A stretch of 64,000 bases of DNA from contig OZ246966.1 of NCBI GenBank assembly GCA_965232405.1, positions 2,418,001 through 2,482,000 of the forward strand, written 5' to 3'. Position 1 is the first letter of the stretch, and the number at the start of each line of letters is the position of its first letter. This document shows positions 50,914 through 60,064 of the stretch, piece after piece. The notes under the pieces were generated by a model. That model did not search any database, was not told the origin of the DNA, and saw only the letters and a program-made list of their open reading frames with translations. Made by a program: the position numbers and the translations under genes. The DNA is from RCIO01 sp965232405. Its GTDB lineage: Bacteria > Pseudomonadota > Alphaproteobacteria > Rhizobiales > Rhizobiaceae.

Positions 50914-51417
50914 ATGCGTGGATTGACTTGGACAATTGCGATCCTGTGCCTGGTTCTGGATTCGGGCGCGGCTGTCGCCCAGACCGCGACCAAGATCGGC
51001 CAGAACCACGCGTGGGGCACCTATTCCTACCAGGCGAGCCGCGGCAAGGTTTGCTACGTGCTGTCGGTGCCGACGGCCAAGCAGCCTTCCAGTCTCGACC
51101 ATGGCGACATCTTCTTCTTCGTCAGCCAGAAGCCGGGCCAGAACATCGCGTATGAGCCGCAGTTCATTGCGGCCTACAACTTCCGTGAAAATTCCAAGGT
51201 CAATGTGACCGTCGACGGGAAGTCGTTCTCGATGTTTACCAAGGGTAATTCGGCATGGCTCGAAAATGCCGCCGAGGAACCGCAGCTTGTGGCGCTGATG
51301 AAGGCTGGTTCCTCGATGAAGGTCGACGCCACTTCGGGCCGAGGCAACCCGACCTCATACAATTTCTCGCTGAGCGGCATCACTGCAGCACTGGATTCCA
51401 TTTCCAACTGCCGCTGA
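50914..51417 (+). CDS. Invasion-associated locus B (IalB) family periplasmic protein
   Basis: A 167-residue protein from the ATG at 50914 with a signal peptide (cleavage near AAVAQTAT). The mature region has the IalB pattern: W/Y-rich WGTYSY, KVCYVLSVP, FFFVSQKPGQN, EPQFIAAYNF, and DGKSFSMFTKGNSAWLEN, with a closing ISNCR cysteine that may pair with the first. IalB was named in Bartonella; in non-pathogens the role is unknown. The frame is open far upstream but without a matching start. A terminator follows. Confidence 0.88.
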   Translation: MRGLTWTIAILCLVLDSGAAVAQTATKIGQNHAWGTYSYQASRGKVCYVLSVPTAKQPSSLDHGDIFFFVSQKPGQNIAYEPQFIAAYNFRENSKVNVTVDGKSFSMFTKGNSAWLENAAEEPQLVALMKAGSSMKVDATSGRGNPTSYNFSLSGITAALDSISNCR

Positions 51418-51442
51418 TACTGCGCTGAGCAACGGATACGGA

Positions 51443-51466
51443 GGGGCCGCACGCGGCCCCTTCTTT
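51443..51466 (+). terminator. Intrinsic terminator of the IalB-family gene
   Basis: A GC-only inverted repeat GGGGCCGC/GCGGCCCC (51443-51460, about 6-8 bp with a tight centre) is followed by TTCTTT, 26 nt after the stop codon. Confidence 0.8.
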
Positions 51467-51566
51467 CGTGACGGGCGGCACTTTGCGTGCTAACAGCCCG
51501 TGAAACGAACGATTTTCAGCCGCAAGCGCATTGCGCTGGCTGCCTGAAGCACCAACTGTCAAAACG

Positions 51567-52799
51567 ATGGCACTGTCGATCGATCTCTCCAGCCCGCAGG
51601 CGCGGGATGCCGCAAGGCCATTTGGCGCAATGGCCGCGAAGCCGTCGCTGGTCGGTTTGACCCGCGATGAACTTGGCACTGCACTCGGGGAGGCCGGTGT
51701 TCCGGAGCGGCAGATCAGGATGCGCGTTCAGCAGCTGTGGCACTGGCTCTATGTGCGCGGCGTTTCCGACTTCGCCGACATGCGCAACATCTCGAAGGAT
51801 CTGCGTAACGCGCTTTGCGAGCAATTCACCATTGCCCGCCCGGAGATCGTGGAAGAGCAGATCTCGAATGACGGAACCCGAAAGTGGCTGTTCCGTTTTC
51901 CGCCGCGCGGCGCCGGCAGGCCGGTCGAGATCGAGACGGTCTACATTCCCGAAGAGGGCAGGGGCACGCTCTGCATTTCCAGCCAGGTCGGCTGCACGCT
52001 GACCTGCTCCTTCTGCCACACCGGCACGCAAAAGCTGGTGCGCAATCTGACGTCAGAGGAAATCCTGGCTCAACTGCTTACTGCACGTGACAGGCTGGGT
52101 GATTTTCCCGATCGCGACACGCCCGACGGCGCCATCGTGCCTGCCGAGGGCCGCAAGGTCTCCAACATCGTGATGATGGGCATGGGCGAGCCGCTCTACA
52201 ATTTCGAAGAGGTCAAGAAGGCTCTGCTGATTGCATCGGATGGCGATGGGCTGTCGCTGTCCAAGCGTCGCATCACGCTTTCGACATCGGGCGTTGTGCC
52301 GGAGATCTACCGCACCGGCGAGGAGATCGGCGTCATGCTCGCTATCTCGCTGCATGCGGTGCGTGACGATCTGCGCGACATGCTGGTGCCGATCAATAAG
52401 AAGTATCCGCTCAAGGATCTGATGGACGCCTGCCGCGCCTACCCCGGCCTGTCCAACGCCCGGCGCATCACCTTCGAATATGTGATGCTGCGCGACGTGA
52501 ACGACAGTCTCGCGGATGCCAAGGAACTGGTGCGGCTGCTGAAGGGCATTCCGGCGAAGATCAACCTGATCCCGTTCAACCCGTGGCCCGGTTCCAACTA
52601 CCAGTGCTCGGAGTGGGAAACGATCGAGCGCTTCGCGGACTACGTCAACGCGGCCGGGTACGCGTCGCCGATACGCACGCCGCGCGGGCGCGACATTCTC
52701 GCCGCCTGCGGCCAGCTCAAGTCTGAATCCGAACGTTTGAAGAAGACCGAACGGCTGGCGCTGGAAGCGATGATGATTGCGGGGCACGGCGAGGCTTGA
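51567..52799 (+). CDS. rlmN: 23S rRNA (adenine(2503)-C(2))-methyltransferase RlmN
   Basis: Radical SAM enzyme of 410 residues that methylates A2503 of 23S rRNA and A37 of some tRNAs. The [4Fe-4S] motif C-x3-C-x2-C is in CTLTCSFCHTG near residue 145. MMGMGEPLYN is the conserved SAM-contacting segment, and the second catalytic cysteine is expected in NYQCSEWE. The ATG at 51567 is chosen because the family's N-terminus starts there; an upstream start would add 12 residues. Its stop overlaps the start of a small membrane protein gene. Confidence 0.95.
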   Translation: MALSIDLSSPQARDAARPFGAMAAKPSLVGLTRDELGTALGEAGVPERQIRMRVQQLWHWLYVRGVSDFADMRNISKDLRNALCEQFTIARPEIVEEQISNDGTRKWLFRFPPRGAGRPVEIETVYIPEEGRGTLCISSQVGCTLTCSFCHTGTQKLVRNLTSEEILAQLLTARDRLGDFPDRDTPDGAIVPAEGRKVSNIVMMGMGEPLYNFEEVKKALLIASDGDGLSLSKRRITLSTSGVVPEIYRTGEEIGVMLAISLHAVRDDLRDMLVPINKKYPLKDLMDACRAYPGLSNARRITFEYVMLRDVNDSLADAKELVRLLKGIPAKINLIPFNPWPGSNYQCSEWETIERFADYVNAAGYASPIRTPRGRDILAACGQLKSESERLKKTERLALEAMMIAGHGEA

Positions 52800-53290
52800 G
52801 CAGACTCCTCGTCGTCTTCATCCGACTTTGCGCGATCCTTTTCGGCTACGCTCTGGCGATCCTCGTCGCGAGCCTGTTTGTCCACCTGTTGATGTGGCCG
52901 AGCCTCGGTCTGGACGGAGAGACGCCGTCCTTCGCGGCCAAGAGCGCGCTTGTCGTGTCAGTGCTGCTCGTTGCGCTGTTTGCATCATATTATGCATTCT
53001 TTCCCGCCGCCGTACTGATTGCTCTGGCAGAGCTTCGCCCGTTCCGGTCATGGCTCTATTTCGCGCTGTCTGGAGGGCTGGTCGCCCTGTCGGCGGTGGT
53101 GCTGTACGAGATGTTGCGGGCAGGTGATGGCACCGGCGCGCGGTCGTTCGAGCCCGGTGCGGAATCGCTGGCAGCAGCGCTTGGAGCGGGGATGATCGCC
53201 GGCATCGCCTACTGGCTTGTCGCGGGGCGCGGTTCCGGCAACTGGTTGCGAACGCGCGAGCCTACCGTGCCTGAGCAGTCAGGATCTTGA
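52796..53290 (+). CDS. Small membrane protein of unknown function
   Basis: A 164-residue protein with about four hydrophobic segments (LLVVFIRLCAILFGYALAILVASLFVHLL, ALVVSVLLVALFASYYAFFPAAVLIALAEL, FALSGGLVALSAVVLYEML, AALGAGMIAGIAYWLVAG). It starts with a TTG overlapping the rlmN stop codon, so it is probably translated by coupling. Its 3' end overlaps the convergent LysE-type gene by 29 nt. I do not recognise a named family. Confidence 0.7.
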   Translation: MSRLLVVFIRLCAILFGYALAILVASLFVHLLMWPSLGLDGETPSFAAKSALVVSVLLVALFASYYAFFPAAVLIALAELRPFRSWLYFALSGGLVALSAVVLYEMLRAGDGTGARSFEPGAESLAAALGAGMIAGIAYWLVAGRGSGNWLRTREPTVPEQSGS

Positions 53291-53903
53291 GCGCGAAGGC
53301 CGAAAACACGCCAGCGAAGAGATAATCCAGCACCCGCGTCACAGTCGGCGTCTTCTTCAGCAATTTCGAGAAACCGTCGGCCGCGATCACCATCGGGATG
53401 GTGATGGGCAATGACAGCGGAATGAACAGAAGACCGAGAACGAACAGCTTGCCAGGCGCGTGCGGATCGTTCGTTGCAACGAACTGCGGTAGGAAGGTCA
53501 TGAAGAACAGGATGATCTTCGGATTGAGCAGGTTGATGCCGACGCCGGTCGCCCAGTTCTGGAACAGCGACCGCTCCTTGCCGCTGGTGTTCTCTGGTGA
53601 GAAGGCAGAACCGTAACGGATCGCCTGCCACGCCAGCCACAGCAAATAGCCGGCGCCGAACACCTTGAGCACCAGAAACGCCTCGGGCGAGGCGATGATC
53701 AGCGCAGACAGACCGAGCGCAACCATAGCGGTGTGAACCATGACGCCGGTCATCGCGCCCATCATGCAGGCCATGCCGGCGGCGCGGCCGTTTGCCAGCG
53801 CGCGGCCGACAAACAGCGTCATGTCGGGACCGGGCGTAATGGCGATCACGAAGGTTGCGATGGCGAACTGGAGAAAGGTCGCTGTGTCCGGAAAATACTG
53901 CAT
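53262..53903 (-). CDS. LysE/RhtB family amino acid exporter
   Basis: A 213-residue inner-membrane exporter with six helices. The start FLQFAIATFVIAITPGPDMTLFVGRALANGRAAGMACMMGA, with the TPGPD motif, is diagnostic of the LysE/RhtB family, and GVGINLLNPKIILFFMTFLPQFV is the second signature. The substrate (lysine, homoserine, threonine or another) cannot be predicted. It overlaps the rlmN-linked membrane gene tail to tail. Confidence 0.92.
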   Translation of the reverse strand: MQYFPDTATFLQFAIATFVIAITPGPDMTLFVGRALANGRAAGMACMMGAMTGVMVHTAMVALGLSALIIASPEAFLVLKVFGAGYLLWLAWQAIRYGSAFSPENTSGKERSLFQNWATGVGINLLNPKIILFFMTFLPQFVATNDPHAPGKLFVLGLLFIPLSLPITIPMVIAADGFSKLLKKTPTVTRVLDYLFAGVFSAFALKILTAQAR

Positions 53904-53954
53904 TGGCGAAGCGTCCTGAACGGCACCCGGCCGTTTCGCAACCCTGTAACGCGA

Positions 53955-54926
53955 CTACTCTCCGGTGCGCAACTCGGCCTGGATGGTCCCTTCGACCGCA
54001 TAGCGCTGGCCGGCCCAGGTCCACAGCTTGTCCGGGAAGCCCGGCTTGAGCGGTATGGCGATCAGGTCCGGCCATCCATCCTTGAACTTGCCCGGATCGG
54101 TGTAGAGGTGGACACCTTCCGATTCAAAGACGGTTTCCCAGCCCTCCAGATCGACCTTTTCGGGATCGTCTGATATTTCGCTCCCCCCAGCCACCGTGCG
54201 GGCAAAGCCAGCCACATTGCAGCCCGACACGCCGTAATACCAGGATGAGCCGCATATCTCGGTGAACAGGAGCTGCTGTCCATCCTCGAGATCGAGCATG
54301 GCCACGCGAAGACCCGGCAACTCGTTTGTCGATATGACAAAGTCGCGAATGTCGTTTGCGCGAAGTTGGCGGCCAAGCTCAAGATAGGGCGAGGTAGCAA
54401 GCAGCGGAATCTTGTTTTCTGTCGGCAGTTGGCGCGGCGAGCAACTCTGTTCCACAGCCGTGATCGCGCGGCGTGACCCTGTCAGCCTGAAGCGGACAGG
54501 ACGGTTTTCACCCTCGAAGTCGATCTGCATGCGGGAGCTGGCTTTCATGGGCTCCAACGCGTCATAGGGCACCGTCAGATCGACGGTGTTTTCACCGAGG
54601 CTCGACGAAACGGAAAACGGGCGACCAAGCGCAGTCAGCGTAGCATTACCGTCCGCGCCCTGGATCGTCGCGTCCGGCTCGAGCGAGAGCGACATCGTCC
54701 AGACCTGCTGGTCGCAAAGCATGACGCCACCGGTCACCGGCGTGCCCGGTTCCGGGGCAGGCATGATCGCATAGGATTGGCCCTCAGGAGCCGTCCACGC
54801 CGTTTGCGCGCTGGCCGCCGCCGCTGACAGCAGCAATGCGCCAAGCATCGACGATAGGAGCGCGACACCGCGGCCGGGACAATCACTCCGGTTCAACTGA
54901 CTTTCATCTCTGCTCGACAACAACAT
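53955..54926 (-). CDS. Exported protein of unknown function
   Basis: A protein of about 323 residues from the ATG at 54926. The start is uncertain: a later ATG at 54848 gives a more ordinary signal peptide (MLGALLLSAAAASA). The mature part is beta-rich and acidic with several cysteines (MLCDQQVW, EQSCSPRQ, TEICGSSWYYGVSGCNVAGFA), suggesting disulfide-stabilised periplasmic domains. The end has repeated aromatic/acidic segments (EGVHLYTDPGKFKDGWPD). I do not recognise the family. It lies 50 nt upstream of the LysE-type gene on the same strand. Confidence 0.75.
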   Translation of the reverse strand: MLLSSRDESQLNRSDCPGRGVALLSSMLGALLLSAAAASAQTAWTAPEGQSYAIMPAPEPGTPVTGGVMLCDQQVWTMSLSLEPDATIQGADGNATLTALGRPFSVSSSLGENTVDLTVPYDALEPMKASSRMQIDFEGENRPVRFRLTGSRRAITAVEQSCSPRQLPTENKIPLLATSPYLELGRQLRANDIRDFVISTNELPGLRVAMLDLEDGQQLLFTEICGSSWYYGVSGCNVAGFARTVAGGSEISDDPEKVDLEGWETVFESEGVHLYTDPGKFKDGWPDLIAIPLKPGFPDKLWTWAGQRYAVEGTIQAELRTGE

Positions 54927-55139
54927 ACACCCGTTTGCTGGATCTGATGGCGGATTCGCCGGCAAGTCTAACCGACGCCGCGCCTCCGACAAGGCCTGTA
55001 CCTCCCGTTAGCGTAAACGTGACGCAGATAATGAGGGCCGTGTGGCCCTTGTCCGTATGGCGGTTCCTGTTATTAGTGCCGCCCGAATTCGGCAGGCAGG
55101 TTCTGTCGCTTGCCCGCGCGGAACGCTCAGGGATTTCCG

Positions 55140-56363
55140 ATGACCAAGTTTCAAGACGTCAAGAAGGTCGTGCTTGCCTATTCCGGCGGCCTCGACACTT
55201 CGATCATCCTCAAATGGCTGCAAACGGAATTCGGTGCGGAGGTCGTGACCTTCACCGCCGATCTCGGGCAGGGCGAGGAACTGGAACCGGCGCGCCGTAA
55301 GGCGGAGATGCTGGGCATCCGTGAAATCTATATCGAGGACCTGCGCGAGGAGTTTGTCTCCAACTATGTCTTCCCGATGTTTCGGGCCAACGCCCAGTAC
55401 GAAGGCGTGTACCTGCTCGGCACCTCGATCGCGCGGCCGCTGATCGCCCGGCGGCTGGTCGAAATCGCCGAGGAAACGGGCGCCGACGCCATTGCTCACG
55501 GCGCGACCGGCAAGGGCAACGATCAGGTGCGGTTCGAGCTTTCCGCCTATGCGATTAATCCCGACATCAAGGTGATCGCACCCTGGCGCGACTGGTCGTT
55601 CAAGTCGCGCACCGACCTTATCAATTTCGCCCAGGACCACCAGATCCCGGTGCCGAAGGACAAACAGGGCGAGGCGCCGTTTTCGGTCGACGCGAACCTG
55701 TTGCACTCCTCATCCGAAGGCAAAGTGCTTGAGGACCCGTGGGAGACGCCGCCGGAATATGTCCATATGCGTTCGGTCTCCCCGATGGATGCGCCGGACG
55801 AGGCCACTGAAATCACCATCGCGTTCGCCAAGGGCGACCCGGTTGCGATTGACGGCAAGGAACTGTCGCCGGCAACGCTTTTCGCCGCGCTCAACGATCT
55901 TGGCCGCGACAACGGCATCGGACGGCTCGACCTGGTGGAGAACCGTTTCGTCGGCATGAAGTCTCGTGGCGTCTATGAGACGCCCGGTGGGACGATCCTG
56001 CTCGCCGCGCACAGGGCCATGGAGTCGATCACGCTCGACCGCAATGCCGCACACCTCAAGGACGAGTTGATGCCACGCTATGCGGAGATGATCTACAATG
56101 GCTTCTGGTTCTCGCCGGAGCGCGAGATGTTGCAGGCGCTGATCGACAAGAGCCAGGAAGAGGTGGAAGGCGAGGTTCGCCTGAAGCTCTACAAGGGCAA
56201 TGTGATTGTTGTTGGCCGGCGCTCGCCGAAGTCACTTTATTCGGACGAACTTGTCACGTTCGAAGACGACCGCGGCGCCTACGACCAGAAGGACGCCGAA
56301 GGCTTTATTCGCCTCAACGCATTGCGGCTGAGGACGCTGGCCGCGCGCAGGCGCAATAGCTAG
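55140..56363 (+). CDS. argG: Argininosuccinate synthase
   Basis: ATP-dependent ligase of arginine biosynthesis and the urea cycle that joins citrulline and aspartate. The PP-loop is SGGLDTS in VVLAYSGGLDTSIILKWL near residue 16. GATGKGNDQVRFE and the DREGLGR-free class form, with EGKVLEDPWETPPEYVHMRSVSPMDAPDEAT, are characteristic. The ATG at 55140 gives 407 residues, the usual length; the frame is open 10 codons further. It is monocistronic and followed by a short gap before the convergent transglycosylase gene. Confidence 0.96.
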   Translation: MTKFQDVKKVVLAYSGGLDTSIILKWLQTEFGAEVVTFTADLGQGEELEPARRKAEMLGIREIYIEDLREEFVSNYVFPMFRANAQYEGVYLLGTSIARPLIARRLVEIAEETGADAIAHGATGKGNDQVRFELSAYAINPDIKVIAPWRDWSFKSRTDLINFAQDHQIPVPKDKQGEAPFSVDANLLHSSSEGKVLEDPWETPPEYVHMRSVSPMDAPDEATEITIAFAKGDPVAIDGKELSPATLFAALNDLGRDNGIGRLDLVENRFVGMKSRGVYETPGGTILLAAHRAMESITLDRNAAHLKDELMPRYAEMIYNGFWFSPEREMLQALIDKSQEEVEGEVRLKLYKGNVIVVGRRSPKSLYSDELVTFEDDRGAYDQKDAEGFIRLNALRLRTLAARRRNS

Positions 56364-56401
56364 GTTGGGTTGAATTCCCTCCCCGCTTGGGAGGGAATGG
56401 G

Positions 56402-57193
56402 TCAGTTCCCGTCTATCGCGTCAGCCATGATGATAATGGCCTGCTGGTAGACAGAGGCTGCGTTCCAGCCCGCAATAGCGCGACGGTTGGCGCTGGCCGG
56501 CCCGCCACGATAGCCGTGGCCGCGCAGGAAGTTTGCTGTCGAATACAGTGCGGTTGTCTTGTCGCGCAGGTTCCTTCCGCCCACGCCATATTTCAGCACG
56601 TTGCCTGGCAGGAACTGTGTGTGGCCGATCTCTCCATGCGCGGCGCCCACCGAATTTGCAGTCAGCACACCGGCGTCGACAAGTTTGAGCGCGGCGATTG
56701 CATGGGGCGTAAAGAATGCCGGGCGACGGCAGTCATACGCCAGGGTCACAATCGCTGAGACGGTGTTCTGTTTTCCCATGAAAGAGCCGAACCCGGTCTC
56801 CATGCCCCAGATGGCGAGGAGCGGACCGGCAGGCACGCCGTAGCGGCGTTCGATGTCGGCAAAGAGAGCCGCATTCTGCTTCTTCAGCCTCTTGCCCTTG
56901 GCGATGATGGTGGCGCCGCCCCGCCGCTTCATGAACGAGTTCACGTTGCCGCTGAAGGCTTTCCTGACTGCGCGATCGACCTTGATCGTAGCGGTTGCGT
57001 ACCGAGCACCGTCGAGTGCCTGAAGACCGCGCGCTCTGACGCCGGCCCTTGCTGCTTCCTGCCGGAATTCCTGCTTCCAACGTTCGAACCCGCCGGAATT
57101 GTTGCCGCATTTGGCGGCGAGCGCCGTGCCGGGTGCGATGAGAAGCGTGGCAATAGCCGCCGCAAGGATCTTCAAGCTCGCCCGTTGTGCCAT
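56402..57193 (-). CDS. Lytic murein transglycosylase (MltB-like)
   Basis: A 263-residue exported protein. A signal peptide (cleavage near GTALAAKC) is followed by the SLT_2/MltB domain. The catalytic acid is the Glu in LAIWGMETGFGSFMG, and GEIGHTQFLPGNVLKYGV plus STANFLRGHGYRGG are family signatures. Family members cleave glycan strands of peptidoglycan to form 1,6-anhydromuropeptides. The cysteine after the signal peptide (AAKCGNNSGG) does not fit a lipobox, so the protein is likely soluble. It is convergent with argG (38 nt). Confidence 0.93.
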   Translation of the reverse strand: MAQRASLKILAAAIATLLIAPGTALAAKCGNNSGGFERWKQEFRQEAARAGVRARGLQALDGARYATATIKVDRAVRKAFSGNVNSFMKRRGGATIIAKGKRLKKQNAALFADIERRYGVPAGPLLAIWGMETGFGSFMGKQNTVSAIVTLAYDCRRPAFFTPHAIAALKLVDAGVLTANSVGAAHGEIGHTQFLPGNVLKYGVGGRNLRDKTTALYSTANFLRGHGYRGGPASANRRAIAGWNAASVYQQAIIIMADAIDGN

Positions 57194-57421
57194 GTGAACT
57201 CCCGTGCCGATTCGTCAATTGACCATAGGTAAATTCTGCCAGCGAAACCCGCCGCTGTCATCCGGATGGGCTTCGCCAGCATATTGGCACGAAGGTGCTA
57301 CAAAGCCGTTACTGCCGCCGGTATCGATATCTGACGACGATACCGGCGGGATTGTGGCCCGAATGCCGCCAAGTCGAGTGGATGCAGGCCCAGACTGGCC
57401 AGTACACCTACCTGCTGCGGA

Positions 57422-57802
57422 TCAGAAGATTGCTTGGGAAACGAACAGTACGATGCCCATGGCGACAATGTAGCCAGCATCGATCATCGCGACGCCCGGC
57501 GGACGCAACCTGTAGAGTGCACCAGCGGCGATCAGGCAGGCGATTGTGAGAACGATCAGGATCACCGTGGCCAGCATCTCGCGGGCGGCCGTGATGCCGA
57601 ACACCCACGAATAGAGGAAGGTGCCGGCGAGTTGCAGAACCATGGCCATGACCGGGAATTTCTCCGGCCTCTCAGGCAAGCCGTTGCCCCGCGCCCACGC
57701 CTTCTGAAAGATGACGCCATACCACAGAAAACCGACAGCGTAGGCGGCGATGAACCCGACGATGATCGCAGTCCAGCTTACATTTGCAGTGATTTCTTCC
57801 AT
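57422..57802 (-). CDS. DUF1761 membrane protein
   Basis: A protein of 126 residues from the ATG at 57802, preceded by a good GGAGG site. The DUF1761 pattern is clear: WTAIIVGFIAAYAVGFLWYGVIFQKAWARGNG, then four hydrophobic helices including AGTFLYSWVFGI and VAMIDAGYIVAMGIVLFVSQAIF. Function unknown; the WYGxxFxxxW motif is the family hallmark. The frame is open for 32 more codons upstream, but that segment lacks a ribosome site. Confidence 0.88.
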   Translation of the reverse strand: MEEITANVSWTAIIVGFIAAYAVGFLWYGVIFQKAWARGNGLPERPEKFPVMAMVLQLAGTFLYSWVFGITAAREMLATVILIVLTIACLIAAGALYRLRPPGVAMIDAGYIVAMGIVLFVSQAIF

Positions 57803-58066
57803 TCGAGGTGCCTCCCCTTTCTTGAAGCCGGGTTGACCGAGCACAGCGTAAGAAAGTCGGGTCAACATCGGTGGCGCCGAGAAGAAAGTCAACCACAAGG
57901 TTGACTAATCACCCACCTGGTCCGGGTGTCAACAAAAACACCCAATCACGGTCTGGAAGAGAACGGGGCTGCCGGGTGAAAACAGTTAACCTCCCGTATA
58001 CGGCTGAGCGATAGCGTGGCGCGGTCGCGGGTATTCCGCGCGAGCAGGCCGGAAAACCTCTACCGC

Positions 58067-59830
58067 ATGTCGCAATCACTTCCACGCCGGATACGCGGCG
58101 CCTTTGCCGAAAGCCTGCGTCTTCGCGTACTCGCGCTGATGATGGTGGTGTTCGTGGCGATCGCCGCCCCCGCTGCGTACATTTTCGTTCACATTGTCGA
58201 CGCCACGGTTCTGCGCCTAGGCACATTGTTTGCCGAAAAGCAGATCCTCTACGACCGTTATCGCGGGCTTGAGACGTTGATGCGCGAGGTTGGCCTCGCC
58301 GAAACGCTGGCGCGGTCTCCTTCGATACTGGAATGGGCCGCTGACGAAGAAAACGCGCAGAAGCGCGCGCGGGGAATAGCCGAACTTGAACACTTCAGAA
58401 CGGCGTTCAAGGATCGCAGCTACTTCTTTGTCATCAATGGCTCGGGCAATTACTATTACAACGACGCCCGCAACGGCTATGCGGGCAATCAATACCGATA
58501 CACGATCTCGCAATCCAATCCGCGCGACGGCTGGTATTATGCCACCGCGGCCGAAGGGCCGGGCTGCCAGCTCAATGTCGATCACGACGACGTGCTGCTC
58601 GTCACCAAGGTCTGGATCAACTGTGTCATCACAGACAAGGGCCGCACGCTTGGCATTATCGGCACGGGGCTCGATCTTTCCACCTTCATCCATGAAGTGG
58701 TGAACGGCGAGCAGCGCGGCGTGGAGAGCTTCTTTGTCGATCGCAGCGGCGCGATCCAGGCAAGCCGGGACGCCGGCAAGATCGATTTCCACAGCCTGAC
58801 CAAGGAAGCCGAATCGAAGAAGACCGTTTTCCGCACGATAGACAGCGCCGCCGACCGCGCGAAGCTGTCCGACATGTTCGAGCGCGTCTCTTCCGGCGAG
58901 GCAGATGTGGCGGCGGAGTTTCTGACGATCAGCGGCAAGCGCATGCTTGCGGGCGTCGGCTGGCTCGACAGGCTCGGCTGGTACAACGTGACACTGATGG
59001 ACGTCGATGCGGTTATCGACCGGCGCATGTTCTGGCCGATGGCAGCGCTGTTCGGCCTCGCGATGCTGGCCGCTGCAGTGCTGGTGACATGGATGTTCCG
59101 TCGCAGCGTTCTCGACCGTCTGGCGGCGATGGAAGGCGATCTCGGCCGCATCGAGGGCGGCAATTTCGCCGTGGAGACCTCGGACCGGGGCAGAGACGAG
59201 ATCAGCCGCTTGTCGCGGGCGCTGAGCACGATGGCCCGCACCGTGCGCGAAAACACCGGCAATCTGGAGCGCGCTGTCAGCGAACGCACACGCCAGCTTG
59301 AACAGATCGCCTTCGTCGATCCCCTGACCGGCGTTGCCAACCGGCGCGGCTTTGCACGCGACTACGAGCAGGTGCTTGAGGCGGCGCGGCGCACGCGCGA
59401 GTTGCCGGGGCTGCTTCTGGTCGACATTGACCGTTTCAAGCAGATCAATGACCGGTTTGGGCACAAGGCGGGCGACGAGGTTGTGACCGAGTTTGCGCGT
59501 CGCATCGCCAGCGTGCTTCGGCCGGGCGACGTGTGTGGCCGATGGGGCGGTGACGAGTTCATCGTGCTTTTTGCCGATTGCGACGGCGTTCTGCTACGCC
59601 AGCTTGGCGACCGTGTGCTGGAAGCGATACGCGGGCAAGATTTCAGTGGCGCCCGCGAAACGCCGCTGCCGATTACGCCCAGCATTGGCGCGCATCTGGT
59701 GCGGCCCGGCGAAACGCTGGATGCCGCTACCCACAAGGCCGACATCGCGCTTTATGCCGCCAAGGACAAAGGGCGAAACTGCATCGTGATGTACGAGCCT
59801 TCGCTTCAGGTCGCGTCGCGCGTCGCTTAA
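58067..59830 (+). CDS. Membrane-bound diguanylate cyclase (sensor-HAMP-GGDEF)
   Basis: A protein of 587 residues that synthesises cyclic di-GMP. A first membrane helix (residues 20-45) is followed by a periplasmic sensor of about 275 residues resembling a dCache-type domain, then a second helix, HAMP and a GGDEF domain (residues 410-575). The active site RWGGDEF is intact. An RxxD inhibitory site is present as RPGD exactly five residues before GGDEF, so product inhibition is expected. NYYYNDARNGYAGNQYRY in the sensor is a Tyr/Asn-rich patch. The start could be a GTG at 58016. Confidence 0.92.
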   Translation: MSQSLPRRIRGAFAESLRLRVLALMMVVFVAIAAPAAYIFVHIVDATVLRLGTLFAEKQILYDRYRGLETLMREVGLAETLARSPSILEWAADEENAQKRARGIAELEHFRTAFKDRSYFFVINGSGNYYYNDARNGYAGNQYRYTISQSNPRDGWYYATAAEGPGCQLNVDHDDVLLVTKVWINCVITDKGRTLGIIGTGLDLSTFIHEVVNGEQRGVESFFVDRSGAIQASRDAGKIDFHSLTKEAESKKTVFRTIDSAADRAKLSDMFERVSSGEADVAAEFLTISGKRMLAGVGWLDRLGWYNVTLMDVDAVIDRRMFWPMAALFGLAMLAAAVLVTWMFRRSVLDRLAAMEGDLGRIEGGNFAVETSDRGRDEISRLSRALSTMARTVRENTGNLERAVSERTRQLEQIAFVDPLTGVANRRGFARDYEQVLEAARRTRELPGLLLVDIDRFKQINDRFGHKAGDEVVTEFARRIASVLRPGDVCGRWGGDEFIVLFADCDGVLLRQLGDRVLEAIRGQDFSGARETPLPITPSIGAHLVRPGETLDAATHKADIALYAAKDKGRNCIVMYEPSLQVASRVA

Positions 59831-59843
59831 GCGGCCCTGAGCC

Positions 59844-59872
59844 TTGACTTTGCCGGTGTTTTCGGGTCTATC
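59844..59872 (+). promoter_or_regulatory. Candidate promoter for the ffh leader or a small RNA
   Basis: TTGACT (59844-59849) and TCTATC (59867-59872) are separated by 17 bp, a good -35 with a modest -10. A start near 59879 would give a leader of about 185 nt before ffh, with a strong intrinsic terminator inside it. Confidence 0.4.
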
Positions 59873-59955
59873 CGCGCCGGACTTCAGCGACGAGTGCAAA
59901 CTCCGAGCAGCCGACCTGGGCGCAATCAAAGCGATATGACGATCCAGGAGGTCAA

Positions 59956-59990
59956 CACCCGGCAGCGCGATGCGCCCCCGGGTGCTTTTT
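59956..59990 (+). terminator. Strong intrinsic terminator inside the ffh leader region
   Basis: CACCCGG (59956-59962) pairs with CCGGGTG (59978-59984), with an inner GCGC-GAT-GCGC helix (59965-59975), followed by CTTTTT. It could end the diguanylate cyclase mRNA, 126 nt past its stop codon, or act on transcripts from the candidate promoter at 59844. Confidence 0.8.
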
Positions 59991-60064
59991 GGCTTTGGTT
60001 GTTGGGTTCGCTGGTTGCCGACACTACCTCTCGGGTCTGAGGACGCGAGACAAAGAGGATTGCG

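Noticed and set aside
59831..60064. 4.5S SRP RNA gene next to ffh
   Set aside because: The conserved tetraloop and symmetric-loop sequence of SRP RNA was not found in this gap or elsewhere in the window.
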